From positions 24,370,757-24,434,756 of the forward strand of contig NC_086350.1 of NCBI RefSeq assembly GCF_036324505.1: a stretch of DNA of 64,000 nt, read 5' to 3'. Shown piece by piece: positions 12,212 through 25,400 of the stretch. The DNA comes from Eleginops maclovinus (Eukaryota; Chordata; Actinopteri; Perciformes; Eleginopidae). The position numbers and the translations under genes are program-made. Numbering within the stretch: the stretch's first letter is position 1; every line of letters begins with the position of its first letter. The notes below the pieces were generated by a model. That model was not told the origin of the DNA and made no database searches. It saw only the letters and a list, made by a program, of their open reading frames with translations.

Positions 12212-12700
12212 TATAGACTAGTGCAGTGATGACATCTTATCGCCGACCAACTCGAAAGTTAGCATCGCAATGGCCCTCTGTGAGATTTGTTTAGTAGGAT
12301 CATTTCCGCATATAAAAACTATGATTTTTGATGCAGTCTCAAGAAGTAAAAAGCTAACGATAGGCTATAAACAAACTACATCACCGCCGTACAACTGTAC
12401 GCTAAGCTAAAGGCTTACACATGTCAGCGTCATGACAGTCACATGTCCACGCTTCACCACTGCAAAGCGAAAGGCGGACTAGTGCTGGCGTGATGATGTT
12501 TAGTAGTCTCAATCAGTCACTTAGAAAACCATATTTTAGGACACATAGAAGCTTCGCTTATTCATGAGTATAACAGACATACACTATGGTGTAGGATAAT
12601 GCGTGAAAATATCATAAAATGTGTTAACCACAGACCTTATGACAGGCATCAAACCAAAAACCATTGACTTCAAGTCGAGGGAACCGGATATGGTTGCATC
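12212..12700 (-). mobile_element. Family M inverted-repeat element copy
   Basis: On the minus strand it holds GTCAATGGTTTTTGGTTTGA, ATAAGGTCTGTGGTTAACAC, CGTTAGCTTTTTACTTCT and GCGATGCTAACTTTCG. It ends GATGACATCTTATC-complement and TATAGACTAGTGCAG (12212-12226), a slightly changed terminal repeat. The other end is diverged. Confidence 0.72.
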
Positions 12701-12804
12701 CTAAATTATTTCCTTGTTTAAGGACTTGCTCTATTTGTTTCTAATTCAGCCAAAGAACCGACACTCTAATTCCGGGGATTGAAAACATTTTGTTGCTTCC
12801 ATTG

Positions 12805-13230
12805 TGTTACGCCCCGGTCTAGGGGAACCTAGGCGCAGCACAAAATTGCACGCTCCCCCCACTCTTCCCACTCCCAACAAGAGGCCAGTGACACAGAAAA
12901 ATGCTGTAGATCATTTGAATTGATGTTTAAGGAAGTGAGACAACCCCAACATAGCAAACAAAGATCTTTCTACAAAATTGCTCCAAACTTACCTAACAAA
13001 ATAAGCAAATAAAATACAGGCTTCTTACCTAACTCCTAACGAAAAACAGGAGAAAAGGGGGTTTGGACACAGGTTGGACCCATTGGGCCACCTGTTGACT
13101 GTGAATCCCGGCACTTGTTCTGTCGGAATTTGAGTTGCTGCGCCCTCTGACTAGGGCTCCATCTCCCACGTTGACAATTTTTTGGAAGTTACTCCGAGGA
13201 CATTTCTCAATATATTGGGGAATGTTACAC
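12805..13230 (+). mobile_element. Possible LTR or LTR-element fragment
   Basis: A block from TGTTACGCCCCGGTCTAGGG to GGGGAATGTTACACA is richer in GC and carries TGT...ACA tips. It resembles the LTR of a fish retroelement, but no clear target duplication or partner LTR was found. Confidence 0.3.
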
Positions 13231-13692
13231 AATAAACTAAAACTGTTACCAATGTGACATGGACAGGCCTACAGTACCGTACCACTGTTGCACATTGTTC
13301 TTCTGAGGCCGCTGGTGTCAGGTGTCACTGAGGCATCTCTGTGCTAAGAACTTAGTCAGATCAAAAAGAGCTGAGTAACTGAGCCCAGGTGGTGTGAGTT
13401 GCTGAGTCACTGCAAGGGAAATGGTTTTAGTGGTGCAGCACATTACGACTGCCTGTGAGTCTCTCTCCAGTTTCCTTCTTCTCCCTACACTGTAATTGAA
13501 TTTGAATTATGCATGCCTTATGTCTGCTGGAGCAGAGAGGTAATGATCACACTCTTTGTGTGTGTGATCCGTATATGTGAATGCATGCATGTATAGATAT
13601 CTTTGTTTGTGTGTGCACAGCCTTTGGGAAACAGTAGGAATCTGAGATCAGTTCATGGGCTGTTATTACCTTTCTAACAGTTTCCCATAGAC

Positions 13693-13694
<2 letters not shown>

Positions 13695-13766
<72 letters not shown>

Positions 13767-13790
13767 TGTGAGAGTGTGAGAGTGTGTGAG
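13695..13790 (+). repeat. (TG)n microsatellite with degenerate (AG/TG) end
   Basis: Pure TG units run to 13764, followed by interrupted GAGTGTGA units. Confidence 0.97.
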
Positions 13791-15780
13791 ACAGTGCTCT
13801 GTTTGCTATGTTACTCAGCTACTTCTGTCTTAACTTTTCCCACCCCACTGTAGCATGTTCCCAACATGACACCCATTCTAAATGTTTGAGCAGTTCCATT
13901 GTGCCTCCTAATGACTGGAAACTATATTAACTTTAATGTTTACACAGCAGGAGAGCAATTAGTGACACATGTCTGGCCAGTGTGGATCTTACCTCCCAAT
14001 GTGTCAGGCCTCAACATGTCAAGAAAATACATTTTAGTTCAGTATCCCCCTGATAGAAATGAATGATATCATTGCCATTGTTTTCTCGAGGTCTGCTGTC
14101 GGGGGGGGGATGTTTTTACTAGATGGAGAGCAGATATGAACCACGACTCGAAACTCAGCACTGTTCCATGTCTCTGAGTTTATGATGGTTATCAAATGTT
14201 GTCACAGCCCTGAGACTAATCAGTGGACAATATCTTGCAGCTGAAACGTGAATGAATACTTTCCTTTGTCAGTTAATTTGAGTGTTTGGTCTGGACTCCT
14301 GTCTCAACAGTCAATGAGCAAAAAAAGGAAAGGAAAGCAGCACCTACACCTGAGCTGCTTGGCCTTCAAGTTGCTTTTATCTTTAACCTTTCTGTCCTAT
14401 TTCTCCCAGGAACCATTCAGTGTTAGTTAAGTCATGTGTTCTATTTGCATATGTCACCTGACATTATTTAATTTTAGCTTTACAATAAATTCAATTGGTT
14501 TAAGCTTTGATTAACTTACTTTTTACACAAACTCTGAACCAGTTTGTGAATGTCTAGGTCTAGTATCTGAATGAGCAAAACCACATGTTAACCTGCTTGT
14601 TTCACTACCTTACAAAAGCCAGGAGATCACCAAAGCCAGTAAGTAATCCTCTGGGAACCATGAATGACTTTAGAATTATTTTATTTGTGTACCTACAATG
14701 ACAATATTGCTTCTTTATATTTCACGTCATTCATCGGATAAGTTAAAAGAATGACCTGTGTTGGTGCTATGGATGCTAGGCTTCATGCTCTGGCAAACAT
14801 TGATATCTCTAATAAATGGAATAACAGGCCATACAATAGGTGGGTTCATCCTCTTGGGGCCATGGATGTTCAGTGGTTAGTACAGATTATCAGCCTTAGC
14901 CAAAGTGGTGGACAAACTGACCATTAAGCAGACAGGCCACCGGACAGATCAACATAGCCACATCGTTAGCATCAACCATTTGGTTCCATGGGGGAGAAAC
15001 TGTATGTGCTGTAACTACTTCTTAGTAAACAACAACTAGGTGCTGTGACTTCCTAACACCATTAAGTTGCCAGGGAACACGAAAACCTGCTCAGTGGATC
15101 ATTGAAAAGATGGATGGCTGTTGAAAAATTAAGAAATAGTTACAAAAACTTTCTCTAAAACCAAACTTTTTTTTTCCTTTTCTGTTTGTATACAGATGAA
15201 ACAAAACGTTTCAGTGAGCTTTAAATGCAGTTGTGGCAAGACAGCGCTAGTTGTTAACCCTTTTCTCCATGCTTTTGACTATGGTAAGCTAACCGTGCCT
15301 CTGTTCTGTACTGAAGCCTTGAGAGTGATGTCAATCTGCTCATGTTTGCAACTCTGTCAGTTCATACCAAGTATTGTTTTTCAGTTAAGTGCCTCGTTCA
15401 TACATTAGCAGGAAGTAACATGAGAGTGATGGATGTGAGGGCAGGGATGAAGGGACAGAAATTAGATTATATGTAGATGGTAGATAGGGATGGTCATTGC
15501 TTTAACAACTTTAGCTCCCCCCCCCCCCAGTGGGACGAAACTGCATCTGCGACCTTCCAATATGTGCACACACACACTGAAAAGATAAGTAACCATGCGT
15601 GTTCGGCTCCATTGATTGTGTTAGCATCTCTATATGCTGATCTTTTTCTTCGCTTTGCTCTTAAGTTTCTGATTTCTTGGAAAACATTGATTATATTAGT
15701 TTCTTTAAGTTTCTTTGAATGGGATTATTTGAGTTCATTTAAAGGCTGTGGACTGAATAGTGTGGGGCCCACCTCACGTG
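13791..15780. other. Non-coding, nothing recognised
   Basis: Contains a G9 run near 14101 and a C10 run near 15520, otherwise unremarkable. Confidence 0.45.
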
Positions 15781-15852
15781 TTGCTCCATAGGCTTGCGCT
15801 GCTTAGCGGCCATATGCTTGTGTCCCCGAGGGGCCAGTGTCAAGGAGCGCCA

Positions 15853-16101
15853 TTACCATAGTGTCAATTCTTCCATTGAATTACCTCCATAGACTGGTAT
15901 TATGGGAAAGCCAGACTGAGGCCTGGCTTCAGTGAATGGCTGTTTACCATCACGTTGGGTCTGTCTGCAACCACACGCAGCTAAAGCCACCGTAGCGAAC
16001 CTGCTCAGGCTAATCTCCGCACACTCACACTGACTCACACATACAAGGAAAATCAGGCAAATCAACCACACACCCAATAAGGAATATACTCCTGCAGACA
16101 T
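15853..16101 (-). CDS. Hypothetical small secreted-type ORF (82 codons), doubtful
   Basis: From the ATG at 16099-16101 the frame encodes MSAGVYSLLGVWLICLIFLV followed by CVSQCECA, a strong hydrophobic segment with a plausible signal-peptidase site after CECA. The rest is a hydrophilic tail of about 55 residues with a CGC motif. The frame stays open upstream to 16137 without another ATG. I do not recognise the product. The surrounding sequence (about 15780-16140) has the look of a dispersed fish repeat, and no splice partners, TATA box or poly(A) signal stand out, so it may be chance. Confidence 0.15.
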   Translation of the reverse strand: MSAGVYSLLGVWLICLIFLVCVSQCECAEISLSRFATVALAACGCRQTQRDGKQPFTEARPQSGFPIIPVYGGNSMEELTLW

Positions 16102-17136
16102 CTTTCTTGCAGGCTCATATGCCTCACGTGGAGTCAAGGCTTGCTATGCTTTAAATGGTTGATGGAGCAGAGTAAAGTGGCATTGACAATAAAGACAAGG
16201 TCACTGTAAATCCTAAAAAAGAGTTATGTTGTGAAACGACTAGATTCACGGGTCTGCAAACACACACCCACACACTTGCTTCCCAAATGTAGCATTGACA
16301 TAAAGAATAGAGCCTTTTTTTCAAATCTAGGAACAGGATTTGTGGCTGTTTACTGCCCTTGAGGCATAGTGGCTGTTCAGATTATTGGGGGAAATGTAAA
16401 GTAGTTCTAACTAAGAGAAACAGAAACAAGAATCCTGGTATCATCTGAAATATTTCTGAGCCTTTACTGTTTGTCCCTAAAACTGTGCATGTGTCTTTTT
16501 TGGGATGTTTGCATGTGATTCTCCATTGCTAATATGTGATTCAGTTTAATGACATAAGGGTGTGTTCCCAAATGTTTGTGGTTTATTGCAACATTTTACC
16601 GAGTTGGTTGGTTTTGGCCCGAACGGCAAAATGTAATTTGGGCTCCCAAAAATGTGAATCTGGATCTAGTTTCAGAGGAGCTGAGTTATGTGTGGTTAGC
16701 ATGCTATGAACACCAGAAAAGGGAAATTACAAATTTAGTAAAATAACTTTTATTAGGTCAATCAACTTAAAACACCACATTTAAACACAGTTATGTTAAA
16801 TTACACAAACAGCTGAGTATAGCACACATTTTAGTTTGTGACCTAGGCTTGCTTACTATACTCTTTTCTCTGGAGGTTGGTTATCGAAAACCAGTACTCA
16901 ATTAAAACGCTCACCAAATCATGTTAAAGCCAAGATTCATCAAGAACCATGTTTGTTGATTCTGCTTAAAGAATCCAGAAAGTAAAGGGTGGAGACGTTC
17001 CAATCTGTCAAGCATGCATCTTGCAAACCCAAAAAAAACCTGTGGTTTGGCTTCATTTTCACATTAATTTTGATGTGCACAGTAATACTCTCCTTTGGGT
17101 TATTTAAGTTTATACTCTCAACAATCTGAAAAAGCA

Positions 17137-17340
17137 TGAATAGAGTTGTGCAGGAATGACTCCCATTAAAAAATCATTAAAGTGGTGTTCATATGTGGAT
17201 GATACCCTGCTAAACAAAATGTGTAAGTATCATAAACGTGTGTTTGCCTTAGATCTTATTTTCTGCAACATTTCAAAATTCAATAGTAAAATCGCATTGA
17301 GGGACCTTTTGCGATGGTATCTAGCGCCGTCACTTCTCCA
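17137..17340 (+). mobile_element. Family M copy with internal deletion
   Basis: It starts TAGAGTTGTGCAGGAATGAC and jumps directly to the right part of the family (AAGTGGTGTTCATATGTGGA, AACAAAATGTGTAAGTATCA, GAGGGACCTTTTGCGATG). About 300 bp present in the copy at 46590-47110 are missing. Confidence 0.7.
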
Positions 17341-18261
17341 ATTGGGCTACCATAAGCACAATAGGTCGGACTCTGTGTTGAGAAGGTTTTTCCCAAGTTG
17401 TTGTTGTTTCCCAGATCATAAATTAACCTTTAAATTGAAGAATCGATTTTGTCAAACTCTAAATTATATGTAGCCATATTTTCTGTTTAAGTTATTTTGC
17501 TTTCTCTTTCAGGGAGTTGTCTTCCCGACATCAGAGCAGCGTCCCCTTCAGGAACATCAGGGAATCCAAACTGATCTGACACTGAAGAAGGGAGAGAAGA
17601 GGATGGCACTAATGAAGCAAAACAAAGCACTACATGTTTAAATATTAAACCACAATAGTAAATTCTGTAAATTAGGAGATCTTGTTTAGTCTAGGACCAT
17701 ATTTTCCGGGCAGGATCCGTTAAGCTAGAATATCTTTTAACCAACTCTGTTTTATATGTTTTGATTTAAATGAATGTGTGAATGCATGCATACAGGCATG
17801 TGCATGTAGCCCAGATCATTTTGATTCCAATGCGCTCTACTGATGCGGTTTATTTTTCCAGATGAGCCATAAATGCTTAACCATGACTCTGTTTTTATTG
17901 TCTTACACAGATGGCACTAATAAAATATTGATATTCTTTTTAACGTTGACTTGTTATTTATTTAACAGCGTATCTGTGTGGGGCTTTGGGCCGCTGAGCT
18001 TTGATTGGGAACATGATGACATCCCTGTTTGTGAGTCAGTTTTTCGTTCAGCTTTCAAAACTTCATTTGTATCATGTCATTATCTTTAGTATAGGTTGGA
18101 ACTTCTTAAATCAGTCAGAGATTCAATGTTGAACGTTCTCAATCTGTTAAGTTTATTAGATTTTGATTCAGTCAAAACTTTTTTTTTTCAGCTATTGCAA
18201 CACAAATGTCAGGTGTGTAAAACGTAGTCCCCTAGCTTGAAAAGAAAAACACATTTCCACG

Positions 18262-18740
18262 TCCTGAAAACGGGGTAGTATAAAAACGATTCCTAAAACC
18301 CGAACATTAGCTAGCATTTTAGCATTCATAATACGCTTGTCTTAAAGTCAATGGTTCTAAGATATGTTGTCAACACGATCCACCAGTAAACACCTGTATT
18401 ATGAATGTACGAAGCTTCGATGTCATAAAATCTGCAGTTACTACAAACAAGTGACTAAATGAATACTAAACGTAAGCCTAGCGGTGGTGACCGTAAGTCA
18501 TGCGACCGCCTTTTCGTTTGTTAATAGGCTAACATTAACACATTTCATTTACGCTTCAAAGATCCTAACTGGTGTTAATATGTGGAGATTTTTCTGCTGA
18601 ACAGACCATGTAAGTATCTTATTTTCCGCAATATTCCAAAATCCGATGTAAAACACACTCCTTTTTGTCATGCGATCCCTTGCTATGCTAACATCCGGTT
18701 CGGCATACAAAAAAACGCAATAACTGCAACACTATTACAT
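18262..18740 (+). mobile_element. Family M inverted-repeat element copy
   Basis: Shared blocks are CTTGTCTTAAAGTCAATGGT, AAGTGACTAAATGA, GGTGTTAATATGTGGAGATT, TTTTCCGCAATATTCCAAAA and GCTAACATCCGG. The terminal repeats are worn. Confidence 0.7.
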
Positions 18741-18744
18741 GCTT

Positions 18745-21700
18745 GTTCGCTAGATTCATCTGATGTAAGCGTTGACCCTTTTACATCACATTAGAACTGG
18801 TGTTTCTTTGCGAGCTGGAAATCCAAGTGTCTCCCTGTTCATTAACTGTCACGACGGGAACATTTGATTTACTACCGGTGTTAATCTGTCATGAGAGTCT
18901 TTGGATTTGCATGGGATGGATGAAGGGTGTGGCTTGTAATGAGCACATACTTGGCTCCGTGATAGTAAAGGATTTAATTTAAAAAGCATGTGAACACTGA
19001 ACCAACATGTGATTTGAAGTTTCTTTCTCCCTCTATCACTACTTCCTCTTACCTAATTTTGTGCATTTCTGTGTTTCAGGTCTTTTGGTAGTCACCTATT
19101 AAAGGCTGTGGAATGTCCAGAGTGGGCCCTCTGACCTTGGAAAGGTTTGACTCAGTAGTTCAGGATCAAAGACACAAACTGCACAGCCTGTACAGAAGTG
19201 CGGAGTCAGACGGGAGAGCTCACATACCTCTGTTCACAGTTTCAGTGCTTTCAAAAAATCAGCGCTAACTGTATGAGAAACATTAAGCTTATTTGTTAAC
19301 ACAATTCAACTGGCTTTACAGGAAACCAGATCTTTTTTAACTGTGAAACAAAACAGATCAAATCTCAGTCAAACATTAACATCCGGCTGTTTTGCTTGCA
19401 TTTCCCTGAAGCCCCTGAAAATATTGTTATTCTGCTATGGAGATTTGTATTGAGGTGTTAACCCCACAAAAGCACATAAAGCAGACCTGCCCATTTGATA
19501 ATAATAATGATTTGACACCTCGTGTATTTTCAGTTGTCATTTTAAGGAGGATGTGTCATCATGAGAAGTGTTTTTCCCTCGTGTTGTTTCACATGAATAA
19601 ATCTAGAAAATTGCTGTTGTGGATATGTATGAGCTGAAGGATATATGGCCTGCAGTATATTATTAGTTATTGTTCCCTTTCTTGCGTGTTTGTTTTCATG
19701 GTTTTCTTGAGGTCTCAAAAAGCAGTTAACAGGATTCACTTATTATAGGCCGAGAGTTAGATCATGGACAAGTTGTTGGTGTAGTTTAGCAGCCATGAGC
19801 TTCAACCAATTTCATTCTGTCACAAAATCATTTACACAGTTTCTTTGAATTAGATGCCAATCTTTTGTAGGCACTTCCTGTTTGATACAAACAGAGGTTG
19901 CTATTGGAAAATTTAAATAGCGCCTACCTAGTAATGATGAGAAGCTGAAACTGAGCTGCAATGTTAGATGTATTGGTGAAAGTTTGTTGTTTGTTTGTTT
20001 GTAAGTATTAGATTCAATAGAAACAACATTGAAGATTTTAGATCTTATAAAATACATACAATAAATAGTAGAAATATTTCATGTTTAAATGTATTTTGTC
20101 ACATAAATATGAATTCCCAATAGGAGCTTCAAGTTGGGCCAGTATTGACAAAACTTAAATATATATTTTATTATTTTAGTTGTTTAAAATCTCTCATTAC
20201 ATTTCAGGTATCTAGTTGCTTTAAAAACTATTTTAGGGCATAATTCCTGTCACTGTTGACAGATTTAGTTACATAACTGTGAGTGTTTGTCAGTTTATTT
20301 GAAATGACTAGGTTAGCCATGTTAGCTAGCTACCTCACAGCTGATCTGCAATAATATCCAAAGGAATCATGCAATCACATTGTTAAAATAAGCCAATAAA
20401 ACTTAGATGTTAGTTACGTTTCCGTTTGCCAATTTAATAATCCCGAACGTCAACAAGCACTTGTTATGTTTTCTAAATACTGTGCATGTCTTGTAATGTT
20501 GGTGAAAACGCTTTGTATAACTGCATCATTTTTGAAAGTGCACAAGTTTCTCCTAATGGAAGTGTTTTGGGCCGTTGTAGAGTGTTCCTCTATCGGCCAC
20601 CATACATAATATTTAAAATATAACCGAACAAAACTACCAGCCTACCTGCACCGTATATTTACATTAAATACTGCTGTTAATCTGTACGTAGGCTACTGTA
20701 TACAGAATATGCCCTGTAATATGTGAAAAGTTTCGCTACAAAAGGAAAATAGGTCTGAACAAATACATGTTTAAAGGAGAAATGGAATAACTGTTTCTTA
20801 ATGAAGTAAAGAAAAATATGTGAGAAGAGAACTCCATAGCAGCATAAGAACTGCAGGTTAATGATTGCCAACTGTTTCCTCACATCCTCCCTCTTAGCTA
20901 ATCTACAATCACATTCTTTCCCTCTGGGGGAAAGTGGAGGAGAGTCCCTGTGAACCTGAGCTCTGTGAAGCTGTCTCATGTTGAATCCTGGCATAGACTG
21001 CAGCTTGAATCATAGCTGATGAATAAATGATCACGTCAAATATGTATACCTGATTAATACAAGTGCTGGCTTGACACGGAACAGAGCTTACTCTGGGGCA
21101 TTACATTAACTGCTACATAAGTTACATAAGAGCAAAATCTATCTCAAATGATTTTAAATGACCACTCTGGATAATTACAGTCATTTTCAATCCATGCATG
21201 GTTATGTCATACCGCGACAGAATATTATAGTCATAACATACTGTTAATATCCGCTGTGATAAATGTATAATGTGGGGCTCAAAAGAGTTTATATGTAGGT
21301 GCTGTGGTTACACTTTCTGAATGGCACCAATGTTTTGATTTAATAATTACTGTTTTCTGAAATACCTATGTAACCACTTTAAGTTGAAAACAATAGGAAT
21401 GTTATTTGGCTTGAAAACAACCAGAAATGTACTTTTAGTTTTGAAATGTTTAAGTTAAATGTCCTCATATAAACTTTTTGTTGTTGTTGAGTATTTCAGA
21501 AAACACGTTTGTAAAAACACTAGGTTCTCCAGATTTAAATAGGGGAATCACTTTGGCGTTTTTAAATTCTTCTTGGACAATACCATTTTCTATAGAACTA
21601 TTAGCTACATGCTCATTTCATAATGTCCAATTGTTCATGTTACAGAGAATGTCAAGGACTTTTTTTTTTCATACGGAATATCCAATGAACTCAAGGAAAG

Positions 21701-23264
21701 GTGGATGCCACTAAGGTAAGAAATGGGTTACTGGTCCGATTTTTGCATGTTCTTTGCAAAAGAGGCACCATAAAGATCTTAGAGTTTTTTGCTGTCAAAT
21801 AGAGCCACATTTTGTTCCAAATCACATTAGAACATGTTCTCAATAGCATGTATTTTTTGCCTATGCTACTCCCTTGTAGCTTCTCTGTACTAAAATGCCA
21901 AACCAGCTAAATAAACCGTAAAACAGGCGACTTCAAAGTCTTACGTGAATTCACCGTGGATTAGTCTTGACCCATTATTCAGCCTTACTTTAGTGGAATA
22001 TCCAGTTCTGTAAGCTATTGCTAACAGCAGCAATGTTGGGCTGCACATTTTGTTTCTACCGTAGCTAAAATGTTAGCTATTCAGGATGCAGGCGGTTCCA
22101 TGTTTACTGCTGCTAATGTGAGGAGAAATGAGAAGAAAAAGAGACATGATGGTTCTTCTGACATGTTTTGACTCTCATTACACAAGGGACCCATTCCTGT
22201 GTAAGACCTTAAAAACTGCTTTGCGTAATATGTGACCTTTATATTAAGTTTAAGAACAATATCTCTAGGTTCCTATTTCCCATCTTGAATTGAACATTTC
22301 CAGCTACTGTATGGAAAAGGAAAGTTTAAAATGCATCTCACTCACACGTCTTCTACTAACACACGTGGAGTTGATAGGAAGTGGCAGACAGGAAAGCGAA
22401 AGCTATGCATCTGTTTCCTTCTATTATTATGTTGGTGGCGATGGTGAGGCTAGAGTCAGAGTTAACATCCTGCATGCCCTATCTCAAGGGTTGCGGTTGA
22501 ATAGTCTTTTTTTGCTTCGGAAAAGACAATATACCAGAATTTTTATTTTTATTTGACCGCAGCCCTGGTATCTCTCACACACGTCGTTCTTCTTCAGATG
22601 TGCAACCTTTAGCATCATCTGTAGAATCAGTCATGGTGCTGTGTGTCATTCCTCTAGAGACTCCACCATGTCATTATACTGGATGTGTTTTCTGTTCACT
22701 GGATATGAGCAAATGAATGCAAACAGCATATGAGCCACATATGCATCAGTTTGTTTTCTTTAGAACAAATCAGTGAACCAAAGTTAGCAGTTCTGCATTC
22801 AGCATATTAATGTTCTTAAAACATCTTTGCATCTGATTTCTTTAGGTCTTCATTTTCATATGCACTATAGCTACAGTGTGTTTGTTGGCGGTGAAATCTA
22901 AAGGCTCCTACTAGAGTACCCAGAAAATATATAAATACACAACTGTTGATAATGTACACGCGTCTATTTGGACCATCGGCTGTGCTCAGAGTAAAAAAGT
23001 GACTTTTCCTAGTCAGAAAGCGGCTAGGCTCTACCCTAGTGACCAGACGTCTCCATCATAAAAGTACAATATGAAGTTCTAACCGAGCATCTGGTGTGAG
23101 TAGATCAGAGTGGTTATACTGTAGCAGCAGCTGTTGTTTTAAGCAGATCTGATGAAGGTAATTAGTGGTACGGTAGGATAATGTGTGAATAGCAGTGCAC
23201 TCTGCAAAGCTGGCGACACACATTTCAGATGCTTCTGCTTTATCATTCTTTCTGCCTTCACAAG
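18745..23264. other. Non-coding 4.5 kb, nothing recognised
   Basis: AT-rich throughout. No frame longer than about 105 codons and none with a recognisable domain. Confidence 0.5.
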
Positions 23265-23269
23265 CTGCA

Positions 23270-23710
23270 TGTCAGGGTTGGGGAAACAGGACCAAAGTGC
23301 AGTAAATCAAGGGGAAGCAGGTAAGGGTCAAAAACAAAAAGCGAGCTTTATTCAAAAGCTGTCGACGACAACACGAAGCAAGGGGAACACAGGACATGAA
23401 AAACACTTAGCTTGGGACATGAAGGGCGACAGGAACAGGCAGGTAACATGGACAATATCAGGGAAGAAATGACGACGACCGAACAACAGACAAAAGGGAA
23501 ACAGGAACTAAATACAAGTGGGTAATCACAAGAGGAGAGACAGCTGGAGGGGGGAGGAGAAACACAGGGCAACAGGTGAACACAATAGCAATCAGGCACA
23601 GGAGGGAAACGCAGACAGGAAGTGAAGCTTAACATGACACAAGTGGGGAAAACCTTTTAAAATAAAACACAACACAAGGACATGACAGATACGAAACACG
23701 GATCATGACA
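23270..23710 (-). mobile_element. Solo LTR of a gypsy-like retrotransposon
   Basis: The 441-bp block has inverted tips TGTCA...TGACA and is flanked by the perfect 5-bp duplication CTGCA (23265-23269 and 23711-23715). On the minus strand an AATAAA-containing segment lies about 80 bp before the 3' tip, followed by T-rich sequence, as in the R/U5 part of fish gypsy LTRs. No internal region is present, so it probably arose by recombination between two LTRs. Confidence 0.85.
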
Positions 23711-24571
23711 CTGCAGGGATTTCATGGACTGAAAGCGCTAAAGCGGTGGGCAGCAAATACTGTGAGAAACACTCACATTCACTCCTGTATTAATTGGTTT
23801 ACTCACTATCCTGTTGTGCCAATTCTGGCTAAAGAATTGTGTGTTAATTGTAGTTGTTAAATTACATTTGAAGCCAGCCACAACCATGCCGTCATTGTTG
23901 TGGGCTGGGTCGGAGTCCGGGGCCATTTTTCAGTCCCAGTCCTTCCCTGAATATAATATATTTACTTAATTATATATATTAACTAATCTGTAATCATTTC
24001 AACTCTCCATGGACGATTAGGTTGAGTTATATCCTGTCACTCGATTGAATAGTGCCAATCAAATGGTATTATCTCACTTGACAACACTTCCTGTAGCCAG
24101 GTGATGGATAAGGCAGCACAAGCAGGTTCAAAGTCAAGCAGATATGATCCAATACTCTGGTGTCACAAGCATTGTTAGCATGCAAAGCCCTTGAAAAGGC
24201 CAAAACCAACAGTGACTTGATCCTTCACTACAATGAACACACTTGTTTGTTTCAAGTCGATTCTACATAAACTGCCTGCTGCCATTAATCCCCACTTGAG
24301 CACCAAATGTGTAATAATCCACAGATTAAAGTAGTGCCAAACAGAATGTACTATTCATTCTGTTTACAACTGTTGCTAAATCCAACTCAATCAATGCAAA
24401 GCTCACATAGCATGACATATATACAGTAAGAAGGGATTTACCCAAGCCCCAAGAGCGTTTTATGTCTTTTAAGTAGCAAAAAAATGGTGTGGTTGTGTGT
24501 ATTTCACAGGGCAGATGATTGATGAGTTTTTGGAGCTCAGCTCTGATAGCACCCACCTGTGGGAACTTGTT

Positions 24572-24600
24572 CACACACACACACACACACACTCACACAC
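24572..24600 (+). repeat. Short (CA)n microsatellite
   Basis: About ten CA units with a single T interruption. Confidence 0.9.
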
Positions 24601-25185
24601 TCTTCGGTCAGCTCTTTTTTCTGGATCCTATATGGTTGTTCCATTCACAGATCTGGTTTGTGTCATATCCTTCAGTGTGTAAAACACCCTGACACAGGGA
24701 GGTCTGTTTGCCTTTGACAGGAGTTAGGAACGTGAGGTCAAGGCAGCTTCAGGCAGGCAGTGTTGACTCCTGGTTGATGTTTAATCCACAGTTTACATTA
24801 CTGCATTGGGTGGAGCGCAGTCCCCAACACAACTATGACCTGTGCAAGAACAATCTCACCGAACTGATAAACACGGCAGGCTATGGACTGAAATCACATG
24901 CCCTGTCTTAAATTGCACACTTCTGTTTTTACATTTGTCGTTTTGACTGCATAGATGCGTCCCAATGCTGAGTGTGGAAAAATGGGCTATTGAAGTGTTC
25001 GGACTGGGTAGTAAAAAACAACAGTATCCGCTGTTAAGTTAAGTAAGTAGTATTGGGCCAAATATCGTCATGGACTGACAAGGAAGTGTAGTAGCACGGT
25101 TTGGCCGCTACACAAATAAGCTTCAACGCCTAGCTCACTTCCTGGGGGCTTAGAGACGTACACTCATCAACCGCCATCTTAGCTA

Positions 25186-25384
25186 CAGTGGGGCAAAAAA
25201 GTATTTAGTCGGCCACCAATTGTGCAAGTTCTCCCATTTAAAAAGATGAGAGAGGCCTGTAATTTTTATCATAGGTATACCTCAACTATGAGAGACAGAA
25301 TGAGAAAAAAAATCCAGAAAATCACATTGTAGGATTTTTAATGAATTTATTTTCAAATGATTGTGGAAAATAAGTATTTGGTCA
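25186..25384 (+). repeat. Left inverted repeat of the Tc1 element with IR/DR motifs
   Basis: This outer inverted repeat carries the motif AAAAAGTATTTAGTC near its tip and a related inner motif, AATAAGTATTTGGTCA, at about 25368-25384. Paired outer and inner motifs are the IR/DR arrangement that serves as transposase binding sites in several fish Tc1 elements. Confidence 0.8.
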
Positions 25385-25400
25385 ATAACAAAAGTTCATC

